A DNA stretch of 64,000 nt from Rotaria sordida (Eukaryota > Rotifera > Eurotatoria > Philodinida > Philodinidae). Within the stretch, counting starts at the first letter, position 1. Each line of letters begins with the position of its first letter. The notes beneath the pieces were generated by a model that did no database searches, was not told the origin of the DNA, and saw only the letters and a program-made list of their open reading frames with translations. The position numbers and the translations under genes are program-made. The DNA lies in the NCBI GenBank assembly GCA_905250125.1, contig CAJNOL010000042.1, forward strand, positions 264,608-328,607. The letters run 5' to 3'. This document shows positions 35,159 through 49,000 of the stretch, in pieces.

Positions 35159-36643
35159 TGATTGGCAATATTAAAGATCTAAACGGATAGACAAAAAGAA
35201 CATTATATATATATGTTGATATTTGTTTTATTTCCTATAAATGATGTTTTCTTTTTTTCTAATATATGAGTCAAACAACAAAACAATCTGTAAATAAACA
35301 ATAATCTGCAGTAGATATGTGCATGTATGCACATGCTTGTCTCCTTGTTTTTCCTGTTGAGATTTTAACCAATAGAAATCAAATTAAATCATGTGGCGAC
35401 AAATAGAGGCAATCAATATCTATTATGGTAACGTATTGTACTAATCTGCGAAACTTTGCTAATTGTAATCAAAGGATCAATTCTATTACTTATATAAAGA
35501 GTTCTGAATCCCACCTAATGTTAGTATATATAAACAAAGAACGATCCCTACTCAACTGTATCTATATGACCTTCGAGTACTTAAGACGATATTTTAAATG
35601 ACATATTATCTGATGACATTATCTCCTTTAATAATAGCTATATAAACAGAAAAAATGTAATAATTAAGATATGGATATTAAGGATACTCACATCCGCATC
35701 TTAGATATTATGTACTGCTTTGTATAATTGTGTGACATGACATACGATGAATCCATAGTTCATTAAAACTTCTTAAAAATACTGGTCGACTTCGAGATTT
35801 TAAGGCTCTCCTTGTCTCAAAAGTAAATGAAAATTATGATAAATGCATGGGAAGATAGTCCGAGATCTGATCTTTCATAAATGATATGATTTGTTTTATT
35901 TGACATCTCATTTTTTCCAACAATTTTTGTCATCTTCTGCTTGAAAAATTTTGTTTTTCAGATAAAATGGAAAATCTTTTTCTGACTGCGCATACCAGAA
36001 TTTTCGAAGGAACTTCATTGTATCCAATGGCTTTTTTGTTTGTTTGAACGACCAAGTCAAGATGCAAGCCATAATAGACTTTTATAATTAGAGCGCCATT
36101 TTTGTAAGACATTGAACTTTTCTCCCATGAAAAAGATAAGAATTTAAAAAGAATAACTATGTCATGTCCTGGATCCTAACATACTCTTTCAAACCCAAAA
36201 AATCAAGTCTATAGAATGAAGATCCACAGAAAATTGTGGGTTGCCAAATAAGTTATTTTTGACCATTGTTAGTTGAATATATCTAGGTCAAAATCGATTT
36301 TTGAAGGAAGATAATGTCTTCGAATAATATGTCGTTTAAAACATCATCCTCATTACTTGAAGTTCATATAGATATGGTTGGGTAAGGATCATTTTCTGTT
36401 TACATATAAACTAATTTTCATTGACGTCCAAAACTTATGGAACACGCTTTATATTGTCTATGAAAAATTTTATCTATTAGAACTATCCTATATGACCGAG
36501 ATGATAAAAAACCAATATTTATTCATTTTGTTTTAACATTTACAGATTAATCAAATTTTTTTTCTCGTAGATTGATCGAAATCAATGTACAATCTGACTA
36601 TTGCAGACGAATAAAAAAAAGAAGAAGAAGCAGGAAAAGTTTG
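35159..36643. other. Intergenic, nothing recognised
   Basis: About 1.5 kb upstream of UBE2V and downstream of the CCDC112-like gene. It probably contains the promoter of the UBE2V cluster. Only short frames without motifs; no RNA gene or clear repeat end. Confidence 0.45.
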
Positions 36644-39297
36644 TTATTGACGCCAACTGGGTGTTGCTCGATGAGGCACATGTAAAATACTTGGTGGAGC
36701 AGACGTATCTTTAGATACTTCTCGAGGAGTTTTACTACGTGATGTCCATGCTTGTGTTGGTTCATATAAATGTTGAGGATCATAATCAATAGATACTTGA
36801 TATTTAGTTGCTTCGAGACGTTGTTGTCGAGTTTCTTCTTCTTGCTTTTGTAATTTATCACGTATAAGTTTATCTTCTAAATTGTTCATATCCTATGAAT
36901 ATAAAATAAATAAATTATTGTTTATATATGAAATTAAGATTTTTACTCTTTCACGAAATTTACGAATAGCAACTGTAGCTGTTCGTTGTCTAATTTCTTG
37001 TTGAAGACGTCGTTGTTTTGCTTCTTGTTCTTGTTCAATTCGTTCAGTTTCTTCACGTTCACGACGAATTTGTTCAACTAATTGTCTTTGTTCATCTTTT
37101 CCAGTATATCGTTTTGCTTCATCATGTTGTTTTTTCTTTTCAATTCGTTCTTGTTCTTCTTCAATTTCTCGTTTTTTTAATTCACGTTCTTGTTTCCAAG
37201 CAGCTATTAATGCTGATTTTTCAGCTCGTATTCGTTCTTGTTCTTTAACTTGTACTTGATGAATAGTTTCATCAATTTCTTTAAGAGTATTATGTGCTTG
37301 TTCAGCTTCATGTAAAATTGTTTCTTTAGCTTGCTGTAAATGTAATGAATGAATTCATTTTTATTTTTTTTTTAATAAGAATAAACTTACATTTCTTTCT
37401 TCTCGCCATTTTTTTAATGCTAGACGACGTTTGTTACTAATACTTAAAAATTGTCGATACCATTTTTCATGTTCTTGAATTTGATCTCGAGTTTTAGTTG
37501 GTAAAAAACCAATACAATCATCAATAAATTTATCTTCACCCTGTAAGAAAATGTTCTTATTATGATTTTCTTCTGAAATAAATATATCATTTAATTAGTA
37601 ACCTTATATTTATTTCGAATTCGTAGAAATGTTCCATGATCATATTCATCCCAATTTCCTGTTGTTCCACCATGTTCAAGTAGAAAACGCTACGAGTACA
37701 AAGTTATATACAGTGATGAACTAAAGTCTCCGTCTTAGCCGATCTTGGCTAGTATATATGCTAAAGGTGTGAATATTTGTGTACATGTACTTCACCGAGG
37801 ATATAGATCATTGACATTGCAGCATTGTTATTGCTTAATTACAAAGAGAGTTATAATACACAGGACTTAGTTTTTGCTCTAAGCATTATAACCTAAAATT
37901 GATGGCCTACAAAATTTTGCACTGTTTCTTACTAAAAATATGACTAATTCTTGATATTTTTACATGTCTCTGAAGCCTCATCTACGGTCTTTCTTCATTC
38001 ATTCTCTTTAGTACAAGATTTGTTTTTCAAACTTGTAGGTAAGAATGTCTTACTGTAGAGGAAGCTTCTCAAAAAGTTTGAATCCATTTCATTGAATTAT
38101 CACTGAGTTATTGGCCTTCAAAAGGCAGCAAATGGTTTCTCTTCACAATAATAATCACAGTAAAATGATCATAATCTTTGAAAGGATTGATAAACTTCAA
38201 TAAAATTAGTAATGTAAATAGCTGGAACATAGTATTACACATCGAGGAGTCGCTAACACAGAATACTCTTTCTTTCCAAGGTTATGTGACAGACAATAAT
38301 AATAGAAGCCATCCATCATAGCTCTTCTTGCAATTAAGCAATAACAACGTCGCAATATTAATGACATACGTTCTTGATGAAATATATGTACACAAATTTT
38401 CAGACCTTCAGAACATACAGTGGCTGAGATGGACTGAAGACTTTTGTCCACTACTGTATGTTGATGAATATGAAAAAATTACTCACATCATATTCAATAA
38501 TTTCAGGCAAAAGATTTGAATTGGATGTATCAAATTTACGTGCCGATCCTGATGGTGGAACTGAATCACTTCGTTGTTGACCAGGTCGTTGCTTAGACCA
38601 TAATTCAATTTTATCATTTAATGCTTGTACTTCATTCGATAGTAAACGTTCTTCACCAATAAGTTCTTCATATCTTAAACAATGATTTGATTTAGAGAAG
38701 AAATAGAATTTTGAGAATAATATAAATACTTTAATCGAGACGCTTCTTTAGATGCATAAATTGTTTGTTCGATTTCTTCGATTGAATTACGAATTTTATT
38801 AACCACTAATTATTAAAATAAATATAAAAACAAAAGTATATGAAAGCAAAATTTTACTGGTTAAATCAGGTTTTAAATGACGAACGTCTTTTGAAAATGA
38901 ACGAACACTTTGACTAATACGTTGCAAATGTTGTTGAATTCGACGTTCTAAATATCAAATAAATTTTATTTTATACAAAGTTTTGTTTTTTTTTCTTATT
39001 AATTTTCAATATTACTTTCAGCATTAAATGCTTGTTCATATGAATTTTTTTCATCAACAAGTTCACTATACACATCACTATATTCATTATGACGGGAAAC
39101 AAAAGGTGTATCAACTTCACGTGTTACTTGCCGTAGTCTAATCGAAGGCAAAAAGAGAAATAACTTTTTTCATTCATATAACAAAATATAAGTTAAATTT
39201 ACCGTTTCTCTAGTTGACGAATATTGAGAAGAGCATCACGTTCACGTTCATTATTTGGCAAAAGACTACGACCTACTGTTTGATGATTAGTGATCAT
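36644..39297 (-). CDS. CCDC112-like coiled-coil protein
   Basis: Nine exons (39203-39297, 39016-39137, 38858-38947, 38730-38805, 38487-38673, 37603-37689, 37391-37540, 36947-37333, 36644-36892) join in phase to 480 residues. The N-terminal half is helical with Glu/Arg/Leu-rich stretches. The centre has RFLLEHGGTTGNWDEYDHGTFLRIRNKYKG and EHEKWYRQFL, the conserved core shared by CCDC112 and relatives. Residues from about 255 onward form a long Glu/Lys/Arg/Gln coiled coil. The C-terminus is Pro/Ser-rich (about 435-480). Vertebrate CCDC112 sits at centriolar satellites and affects cilium assembly; assignment here rests on the central core remembered from that family. CCDC148 is an alternative. 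Intron 5 is 797 bp and nearly filled by a foldback element. Confidence 0.75.
37707..38458. repeat. Foldback element filling a CCDC112-like intron
   Basis: Arms 37707 to about 37851 and about 38314-38458 are inverted copies. The matching blocks include ATATTTGTGTACATGTACTTC with an inverted partner near 38385-38400, and TTGTTATTGCTTAATTAC with GCAATTAAGCAATAACAA. The middle of about 460 bp is not obviously paired. The element ends 17 bp from one intron edge and 28 bp from the other. Without it the intron would be about 45 bp, the normal size in this window. Confidence 0.7.
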
Positions 39298-40659
39298 TTA
39301 ATACATATAGTAGTAAGAATATTTATTCAAGTCAATTTAGATCGAAAATGTTGACATGACGACCATTGAAATCGATGAGTAATAATAAATGGTACTTAGT
39401 ACTCGATTGGAATAAGAATGAATGATTAGATGTGTGATCAATAGATGTCAGTACAGATTGTCGTCTCTTCCAATTTTTCATATAAGAAATTTTAGTTTAT
39501 TTTTTTTTAATTGAAAAATTTAAGACAATAAAATCTGTTAATATTAAATAAGTTGTGTCAGTTGTCATCTACAATTTATTATCGCCTATATGATACATTC
39601 TGTATTCTGTTTCAACAAGCAACGCCAATGTCGAAAGTGTTTTTATTCCGGAAATGAGACATTTGTTCAATAATTTTTGAAATTGAATGTAACTAGATTC
39701 TATAGCTCCACAGATACGAATTCATTGAAATACTTCATTATCACACGAATATGCACAAATATTTGTTGTTCCAAAAAGAATTGCTAATTAGAATTCATTC
39801 AAACAGTAAATGCAACTATATTGAAAGAATGATGTGCTTAATAAATTATGTATTGTTTATTGCGTTTAGAAATTTTGAGAATACAGAACTGCCATAGAAA
39901 GGAATAACAAGTTATTTAAACGCATAGAAATGTAAGAAGCTCATAAAAGAAACAGCTGTTCATATGGTTTCCGCTTTTCGGACTTGAAAAGGTGGCAACA
40001 CTGTCTGTATCATTGTGTTTTTCGAAAGTTTTGCTCTTCCATATTTTTTTTATTTTTAAAAATTTTGTGACAAATATTCTAGTCAGAAGACATGCTATCA
40101 AGTCAGGGAAATCACTATTGATATATGTATCATTGAGAAAATTAGTTTATATTATAATGGACGATAAATTCAAAAATTTTCTTTCCAATTATTCTGATTT
40201 TTCTAAACTGTCATCAAATGTGTCAAAACTCATGTGAAGTCATGAATCTTCTTGAAAATAAAAAAAAAAGAAGATCAATCTATAGTTAACTCTTCAATCA
40301 ATATAGTAGAAAATAAATGCAATCAGGCCATCGATTGAAATAATTCTATATAAAATGTGTTGTTTTCGGATGATCTGAATTTTAATAAATTTAACATTAT
40401 TTCACACAATTTGACTGATAAGACGCCATATGAAATGTTATCGTCGTCAAAAAATATTCCTGCCAATTCAAAATATTTTTCGCTTTTCTTTGCCTTTCTC
40501 TTTAGCTTGATTCGTTATTTCGTTTAACTTATACGAGTAAAAAGATGGAGCTTCCTTCCTTGAAATCATTTGTAACTAAAACACAGTAAATATGATTCGT
40601 TATTTTGTTTATCAAAAGAAAAGATGTCAATAATACAATTCTTGTCCTTGTAGTTTACG
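39298..40659. other. Divergent intergenic region
   Basis: About 1.4 kb between the minus-strand CCDC112-like gene and the plus-strand epimerase, so it must contain promoters for both. No TATA box at a standard distance was obvious. An acceptor (TTGTCCTTGTAG) ends at 40653, six nt before the epimerase ATG. Confidence 0.45.
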
Positions 40660-41617
40660 ATGTCGGTTACTGAGTTCGAATATAAAACTGGCCTTTCAGC
40701 TCTTCGTTTAACAAATTCAAGTGGTTCTGCATCTGTCGAAGTATTATTATATGGTGCACATGTTCTTTCATGGACCGTACATAATAAACAAATCTTGTTT
40801 CTTAGGTATGTTATTCTTTTCTTTATTTAATTTATTCATTGATGATTATCCATTATAGTGATAAAGCTATATTTGAACGAGGAAAGGCTATTCGTGGTGG
40901 TATACCTATTGTATGGCCTCAGTTTGGACCTGGTCCATTACCACAACATGGTTTTGCTCGTGTCAAAACATGGCAATTAGGAAAAACAAATACAAATAAT
41001 GATGTTAGCATCGAATTACATCTTTCACATGATGAAGATACATTGAAAATATGGCCACATAAATTCAATTTAACAATTACTATTCGTTTGAGTGAAAAAT
41101 CATTTAGTCAAGAATTAACTGTTCACAATCAAGATGATCAAACATTCGAATTTACTGCATTATTTCATACATATTTTACTGTTGATAATATAAAAACAAC
41201 GAAAATGTATGTATATATAGTTTATTTTTAAATATAATTGTTCTTCATTTTTTTTTCGTATTTAGATCTGGTTTAAATAATGTTACTTATATGGATAAAG
41301 TCGATGAAGGTAAAACGAAAACAGAAACCAATAAAGTTATCGAATTTACGGGCGAAACTGATCGTGTCTATAAAAATGGTGGTAAAAATAGTAATCCTAT
41401 TCTTATTGATGATTATATTCAAGTAATTGGTTCAAGTACAATGTCCGACATTGTCGTATGGAATCCTTGGGAAGAAAAAGCCAAAGGAGCTGTTGATATT
41501 GGTGAACATAATTTTCCAAAATTTGTTTGTATTGAAGTTGGTCATGTCAATGATGCTGTCAAATTAGACAAGGATCAATTATGGAAAGGATCACAGGAAA
41601 TAACGTTATTAAAATAA
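40660..41617 (+). CDS. Glucose-6-phosphate 1-epimerase (YeaD-like)
   Basis: Exons 40660-40805, 40859-41206 and 41266-41617 join in phase to 281 residues, the usual length. Family blocks are LLYGAHVLSW, RGGIPIVWPQFGP, QHGFAR (His79), TALFHTYF, FTGETDRVY and the C-terminal SDIVVWNPW followed by VCIEVGHV, where the Glu is the likely base. The enzyme belongs to the aldose 1-epimerase superfamily (beta-sandwich) and interconverts the alpha and beta anomers of glucose 6-phosphate or related hexose 6-phosphates in the cytosol. No signal peptide. The start is the first in-frame ATG after a strong acceptor. Confidence 0.93.
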
Positions 41618-43984
41618 TATATTTCACACTACTTTCATTTTATATCAGCCATGTTAGTTAATCATAGAAAAAAACAACATTTAGATAGGCGTCATTTCAC
41701 ATTCTTCATTATTTTCAATCATCTATTAATTTATTTTGAACTTTTTGATGTTCTAGTATGATTAAACAAAAACAGTAATTGACTCTTCAAATCATTCATA
41801 AAGAATAATTTTTCAGAAAGTGGCAATTTTTTTGTCTATACACATAATTGTTCTATACTAACGAGATACTTTCAAATGTATAAATATAGGATGAACAATT
41901 TCACACTCATCTCCAGTTGGATCTTGCCAGAAAAAATTGTTGAGTTTACATTTGAACACTAGATATTGTTTGAAATCTCTCTCTTACCATTTCTCCTTCG
42001 TTCATTTCTCATGTACAACCGGTTAGAATTAACAACTTGAAAATATAATTTATTTTTCACAGATAATTTTTTTTTTTCAATTTACAATTACAAGCGACGT
42101 TCATCGATAGTTAATATACTTGGCCATAGACTGACGAGTAATCAAGCAATATACTTAATTTATCAAAACAAATAAAGGAAAAATTTTTCAAAAAAAGTTA
42201 CATACTTCTTAGAATATCCTATTGTAACATGTGCTGTGACCAACTGAAGGAGAAACTGCATTGATATGAGCAAATTTTTTGTATTCATATTATTATCATT
42301 AGTCAATCAGTGAAAACATGCTACATGGAAAAACGCCAAGAATTTGTATTAAATGCCATGAATTAATATGCATACGAAAACTAACGTTGTTTCATTATCC
42401 ACATCTTTTTGTTCTATTTTTATCTTTCAAATAAAATGAATTTATATTTAATTATTAATTTATAAGAATATTGTAGATAACAATAGGACTTTTTATAATT
42501 AGTTTATATAAACATTATTTGTACTAGAAAAAAATGAATATCATACTATTTAGGGGATATAATTTTTGTTTGTTCATCGTAATATTATTTATACATACCA
42601 GGGAGAAAAAAAGCAAATTTTGGCATCCAAAATCTTATAAAAGCTTTCAAAATCTTTTGAAATCTTAAAATTATTCAAAGTCACTTCGAAAATGTTTAAT
42701 GTGATCAGAAATCTTTTAGATAGTATATTTCCTTCACTTAAAGGAGGGCCATATAACAGATATTTTCGCTAATAGAATCTCGTTCAGTTAACTTTTAAAC
42801 TTTTGAGTTCTCCATGAATCAGATGTTGGGAATATCCAGCTATCAATCACACCTTTTTTCTACCCGAAATTTTAATCTTAAAGCTATTTGCTATGTCAAA
42901 GTTTCGTCTTATCAGTTTTCTCAGGCAGGATTTTTTGCCAATGACATATTTTTTCAAGCATAACTTTGATCCAATCAGAGTTTTCATGTTTGGAAGTAAG
43001 AGAACTACAAAAGCTCACTTTGCATGTTTCGTCGGTGTTCATTTTTTCTTCGTTGCAGTTGAGCANNNNNNNNNNTTTGTGGAAGAGAGTACAATGGTAC
43101 TTCCGCAGATTTAAAAAAAAGAGGATGATCTTGTCAGGAGATAGACTTCACAATGGGAGCGGCAACCCATGAGTGCCGTCTGACACACTAGTCTATGCTA
43201 GACTTTTAAACAGAAGCATTCTCAAGACAAAAATCTGAAAAAAAAACAGTTTTTCTTTAAACTGGAATTCTACAAGCCTATCTGAATAACAGATATATTA
43301 AAAATACAATAACTCTGCCCAATTACAATAAGAACCACAATCCTTTTAGAATTTTTGCTGTAATACTATCTCATATCTGTAAGCAACAAACCATTGAAAT
43401 CGAAAGGAAGCATCTATGAAAGTTTCTTCATCAAGTTAATATCGCATAGATATGAAAACTCCTAATAATCGAATCCTTCGAGTTTGGTTGATGAAAAATT
43501 TCTATACGTTAATGTTCATCCAATTTACATTTGACAATGTTTTTCTTGTTTTCTTCAGTATAATTTTTCTGATGAACTCCAAGTTACATTAATGTCCAAA
43601 ATTCTTTTCTCGAATAGATATTATTTTAATAATTTTTACTCATTTATACTATCCGTATCAATGATGGATCTAGGATTTTGATAAATGAGTGCGATCATAG
43701 TCATTAATCCGTACCTTTAGAATTATATTGATCTTTATCAAATAAAAATTCGAATTGTCTATTTTCAAATTTCAAAGAAAAACACTCGTTTAATTTAAAT
43801 TGATTTTCTTTCTATATAGAATAACGTGAGTCTTTAGAAGAAGAAAATCATCAAGTACATACTACAAATGATACACTAATAACACGTTTATAAGAACTTG
43901 ACAGTACTAGTTCACAATTTTAAGTAATATCCAAACGAAACCTTTTTTCTTTTTCAAAAATTTATCACAAATTCTTCTTCTTAG
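41618..43984. other. Intergenic with assembly gap
   Basis: About 2.4 kb without a supported gene. The run of ten N at 43066-43075 is a scaffold gap of unknown true size. The flanks of the gap are slightly richer in G and C than their surroundings but show no recognised family. Confidence 0.5.
43066..43075. other. Assembly gap (10 N)
   Basis: Ten undetermined bases. The real length may differ, and any frame crossing it (for example the short plus-strand ones) should not be trusted. Confidence 0.98.
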
Positions 43985-44671
43985 AGTTTAGAATTGTTAT
44001 GGAATAAACTACGACAATTATATACTAAACAATTACAAACATTACAACAATCATTAATTGAAGGCATAAAATTTTCTATTAAACACAAAAAAAAAACCTA
44101 CACAATTAACTGTGTAATTAGAAACAACCCAAGGACAATTTTTTTTGATAAAGAAATGTTTATTAGATAGGGTATTGATAAAAATAACCAAGCCATACTT
44201 AACCTTGATCAACAATTACGTGGAAAACTACAATGAGAACAAGTATAAACAAAAAGAATTTCAATTTTATGTTTTCTATTCGTTTTTTTTTGTTAATATT
44301 TCATTTAGCTTCCAATTGATCATCAATAAAATATACATCAAATAGAAAATCAACAAAACATACCAAATAGAACTATTCAATCATTAAAAGTATATTTTAT
44401 ATTCTTGTTTAATAAAAAAAGACAAAAGGTTTTAATTTTTATTTGTTAAATAGACTAAAATCGATGAATTGTTTAAAAAAATTTTGTAATTAATGAAAAA
44501 TACACTTAATAAAAATCAATGGTTAGTTAAAGTTACTTTTGATTAGTGTTTTTTTTGTTTTAGTATAAAATGAATCATATTTGTGTTAATATAGAACGAG
44601 TTGTAATTAAAATAGATATGCAGTCATTGTCCGAAACGTTCGATAAACAGTCAATTGAAAGTAGTAAATGA
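43985..44671 (+). pseudogene. Decayed coiled-coil gene relic
   Basis: Several coding-like patches lie in order on the plus strand, broken by stops and frame changes. One follows an acceptor (TTCTTCTTAG) at about 43984 and reads LELLWNKLRQLYTKQLQTL. Another at about 44175 reads GIDKNNQAILNLDQQLRGKL, then stops. A third near 44340 reads QIENQQNIPNRTIQSLK. The last, ending TGA at about 44671, reads IERVVIKIDMQSLSETFDKQ. The patches are Leu/Gln/Lys-rich like coiled coil. The family is not recognised. It ends 9 bp from the convergent membrane-protein gene. Confidence 0.45.
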
Positions 44672-44679
44672 TTACGATT

Positions 44680-46053
44680 TTAACCCATGCTCCCTGTTGG
44701 TATTATAACGGTCGTTGATGTGACAGATGTAACAGTAGCTCCTGTTATACTAAATGTTGGACGTACTGTTGGTTTAATCATGGAAAACCTTCCAGAACCT
44801 AAGGAAAAATGCAAAGTATAAAATACTACTAGTTATCAAAAATGAAGTAATCTTACGTATAGGTGTGATAAGTCGAACTCTACTGACTCGAATTGAACTC
44901 ATGGTTTGACACAATCCTCCTGCTGAATTAAGTATAGGAATATTAATAAGAGACAAACGAGATGGTAAATTCGATTGAAGTAATGCTGCAATTAAATCAC
45001 CATTTGTGTTTTGACACCTAAAGCCACACTTCGGCTTAAACTGAAGTACACATGTAACACGCAACATAATTATTAGATTATTTTGACGTTTTGAAAATGA
45101 ACTAGAAAGATATATTTTGTTGATGAATTGATTTTTAATAATATATTTGTAACTTACAAACGTCTTCTTCTACTAGTATCATCCACTGTGACGTCAACAA
45201 TTGAAACTGTTACACTTTGGACGTTACCGTTCGATTGTACAGAGCTAAGCATCTAAAATAAAATAAACAGATTAATACTTAAATATGTATATGTATGAAA
45301 CAAGAGAAATCAAAAGAAAATTTGTCGATCTCACTTTTTAACAAAAGTCGGATTTATTGTTTACCAAATCGGATCTTTACAATTTATAGAAAATGCATGA
45401 ATGTGAATTTTTAATTTGTATTTGAAAAAAAAATGTTTGTTTATTTCGAGATTTTCATGCTAAAGATTAATTAAATGACTATGTTATTCACGTGGTCATT
45501 ATGATATAGTTTAATTTTAGGATGTTATATATTTCACAAATTGAGAATATGATAGATGAGAGCTCAAGAAAGATAATTTAAAGGGTTGTATCTCTATAGA
45601 AGACAGGATTATTTTCAATCTTTTCTGGCATCTTTCAATTCTTGAATATAAAAAAATACAGATGACGACATACTGCAGTTTCAAGCGCTGAGATGCCGGA
45701 CGGTCCAAACCTACCACCCGCGCAATTTACTAATGGATTACTTGCTGCACTTTGCTGTCTTCGTCTTCTACCCGTGGCAGCACTGTCAACAGGTAAATAC
45801 ATTGTGAATTCATTACTTGCTGTTAAACCTACAATGACATATGATTAGATAGCATTTTAAAAACAAAAATATAAATGAATTATTTACTAGAACTTAATAA
45901 AGCTGATTTTTCTGGTACATAGACGGGAATAAGTGCGAGTACAATAGTAGCAGCAAGTATAAATAAAAGAAGAGTTCCACAAGACATAGCTCCAATAACT
46001 GGGAGTGCAGTATTTGCTGCTGGTGCTCCACTGGCGTCAGGTTCTACGTACAT
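44680..46053 (-). CDS. Type II membrane protein with polybasic sites
   Basis: Five exons (45888-46053, 45731-45828, 45158-45252, 44857-45101, 44680-44798) join in phase to 240 residues. Residues 1-17 are polar, 18-43 form one hydrophobic span (signal anchor), and the remainder would be outside the cell. The outer part carries two Arg-Arg-Arg-Arg motifs (76-79 and 116-119), furin-type processing sites, then a beta-rich region with five cysteines (TCVLQF, KCGFRC, CQ, LC) and a Ser/Thr-rich tail. A SEA-like module is conceivable but not shown. I do not recognise the family. Each exon pair closes in phase, so the structure is well supported even without homology. Confidence 0.65.
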
Positions 46054-49000
46054 GTTGTTTGTTGGATTGAAAACAAGTATAGTTTTCTACACTAGATTGT
46101 TACAACTGTGTAACGAAAAGAATTCAGTTTGTTTATATAGACAACGTTTTCTTTTTTTTCATTCATTTCATGCTTAAACAGTGTAGCAATAGCAGAAACA
46201 TACGTAGACACAAGTAAGATCCATCAATATGTTTATTCAGACATGTTATTGATACACATACATAGTGTTACCTTGTGAAAAAAAAATGTTTTCACAACAG
46301 TAAAGCAAAGAACTATGTATCAGTCTTTAATTTATAATTATCAAAGGGAACTTTAGAGGTATGATAGTTTGTGACCATGAGAAGTATACAGACAGAAAAA
46401 GAAAATTATAAAGTTCCGTCCATAGTCGACATTGATTTCGACTATCGTTATTATATTTTACTTAAGAACTTGATTTTTTTTTGCGATAATGATTCTTTAT
46501 TTTTCTATTCACATAAATTAAGATTAATGAATAGATGAAATGATTTATCTACAATCAGTATCTTGTTATTATTCAAATTTACTTTAGTTCGTCTATCAAT
46601 ATAAAAGAAAATACATTGATGACATGTATGTTTACAAGGATTTATCACTCATGAAGTTTCGTCGTATTTGACAATATCATATTGAGTTCATTAAAAACTC
46701 TCATGAGATTATGCTTCTTTGGTTTCTCTCAACAAGATAAAATTGATGCACAGACTACCGTAAAATGTGCTGTGCTTTCTGACACAATGTACGATACATT
46801 TCAAACATGTGTTTCGACTCTATCCTTGTGTATGTCTGTCATTTTTTCTGCAAAATTAAATAATGACTACATTTTTAGTTTGAGTAGAATTAGTAATACC
46901 TATTCTTGGAGCTCAAAATAGAAAGATCTCAAGAGTAAGCTTCTGAGAGACTCAGACATCGACGATGGAGTAATATTTCAGACTTTCCTGATTTTTAAAA
47001 AAAATATATTGTAAATAGTGATAAGTTTAGTAATCTCTGAAAATTTTCAATTCGATGCGATTACTTTTTCCATTTCAATTGTTTAATTGCTTTTTGTAGA
47101 TTTTCTTCGAAAGTATGTTTTTTATCTTTTAAAATAAAGGAGTTTGAGTTCAAAACGATCGATATCGTCTGATGTATTTAACAGTTTTGCCTCATGTGCA
47201 TACTTGTTCGTGTATAGTTTTGCATGATGATTGCACATATAAAGTTTGTTTTTGATGAAAGTCAATGTTTCGCAATCAAAATCTGGAAATAGTTTCTCTC
47301 TTATGCTATTTTCTATGAAAGTTGCCCCACTCTTAACATTTCATCTTCTTTTGCTAACACGAAAAATGTCGAAGGTCTCACACACTAACTTTCTATCATC
47401 ATAATACCTACAACAAATAAATGAGCTACACAAGAAAACTTTAAGCAGTCAACGAAGTATAATCTATAACAAATACATCTACATCTTCATATTTATGAGT
47501 GATAGAAAAAAGACAATTTTTGATTGAAAGTGATTGATTTTGCACATGGGGAAAAAATTATTAAATACATCATATGATATACAACTTTTTGGGCTCTATT
47601 GCTAGTGAAAATGTGAACGCATTTCGTTGTTGAGGCATAACATGCACTCGACTGACATTTTGCTGATAGAAAGTCAAAAAAGGATAAAATAGGGCTCTAT
47701 TTTGAGATATTAATACATTTTATAATTAATTAAAATTAATTTATGAAGAAATCATTAATAATTACGATTAAACGAGCATTATGTCAAAACTTTCTCATTT
47801 CAAAAGATAAAAATCATATTTTCAAGAAAATTCACAAACAACGATTAAAAGTTTTTAAAAAAATAATGATCATTAAAAATTTCATCAGTATTTTGAATAA
47901 TGACCTTGGAAAAAGCGATTGAGTAGAAATGAAAATTTGAAAGATTTCTAAACTCATCACCATCTACAACATATTTGTAAAAAATCAGAAAACTCTAAGA
48001 TATTGTTTCATGATCGATGCACTAGAGTGACTGATTTTCTCAGAGACTCAATCTTAACACCTAGCCTACTCATATTGGTTTAATCTCGATCAGACCGCTT
48101 CGAGGCAGTCTATTCTGGAATATTGATTCATTTCTCAACATTTTCTTGGACAATAACCAATCGAAAAGTAATCTAGAATAGAATTCTATGCAAAAATCCA
48201 TAAGTTCAGTATGTGCCATCGAGTCGTTTACAATATTAATGAAACTTTATCAACATCAATATATTGTTTAAAGAAAAGTTCATTGTAGAAATAACTATGT
48301 ACATGTACGCAATCATTTTTTCTATATTAAGGTAAGAACGAGTTTTTTCTGTTGTATGACGACATGCACACTTATTCAAACAATTCATTTTCTTTATATT
48401 AATATCGTGAATATTTGTTTACGTTACTTTTTATAGTTATATTCAGTATCATGATGTGTTTATAGAACCTTGGCCATCTCGTAATTAGATATGCTTGAAT
48501 GGAACACTATTTTACTTTAATGAATCATATATAGCATACACTCTATCAATTTTATATTTCGATCAAAAGTTTGATCAATTTTATGAATATATTAAAATGA
48601 AACTTTTTTTTCACGCAGACAAGTTCGTCATACGAAATTAATTAATTGTAAGAATTGATTTAGATGAGAGAAATCCTATCGTTTTAAAAGAAACAGATTT
48701 GCGTTTAATATAAAAATCATGTCTGTTGTTATAGTAATTATCGAAAAAAAAAGAAGTTTTACTTGTTATATCTAACAATATGATATGAAAGCATATATAA
48801 ATCTATACTCTATAGATCCATACAAAAAAATTCGATCACTTATAAAACTCGACATTTTTTCACTAATCAACACATTTATAATAAAGAAAATAAATAGATC
48901 CAAGGAAAAATATATTTTCAAATAACGATATCCTATGCGTTTTTTTTTATCAAAAAAATGTTTCAAATGAAATGTGAAAAATCAACTTACAGGTTGATTA

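Noticed and set aside
42893..43172. Two frames spanning the N run
   Set aside because: They cross the assembly gap, so continuity is artificial; no motif on either side.
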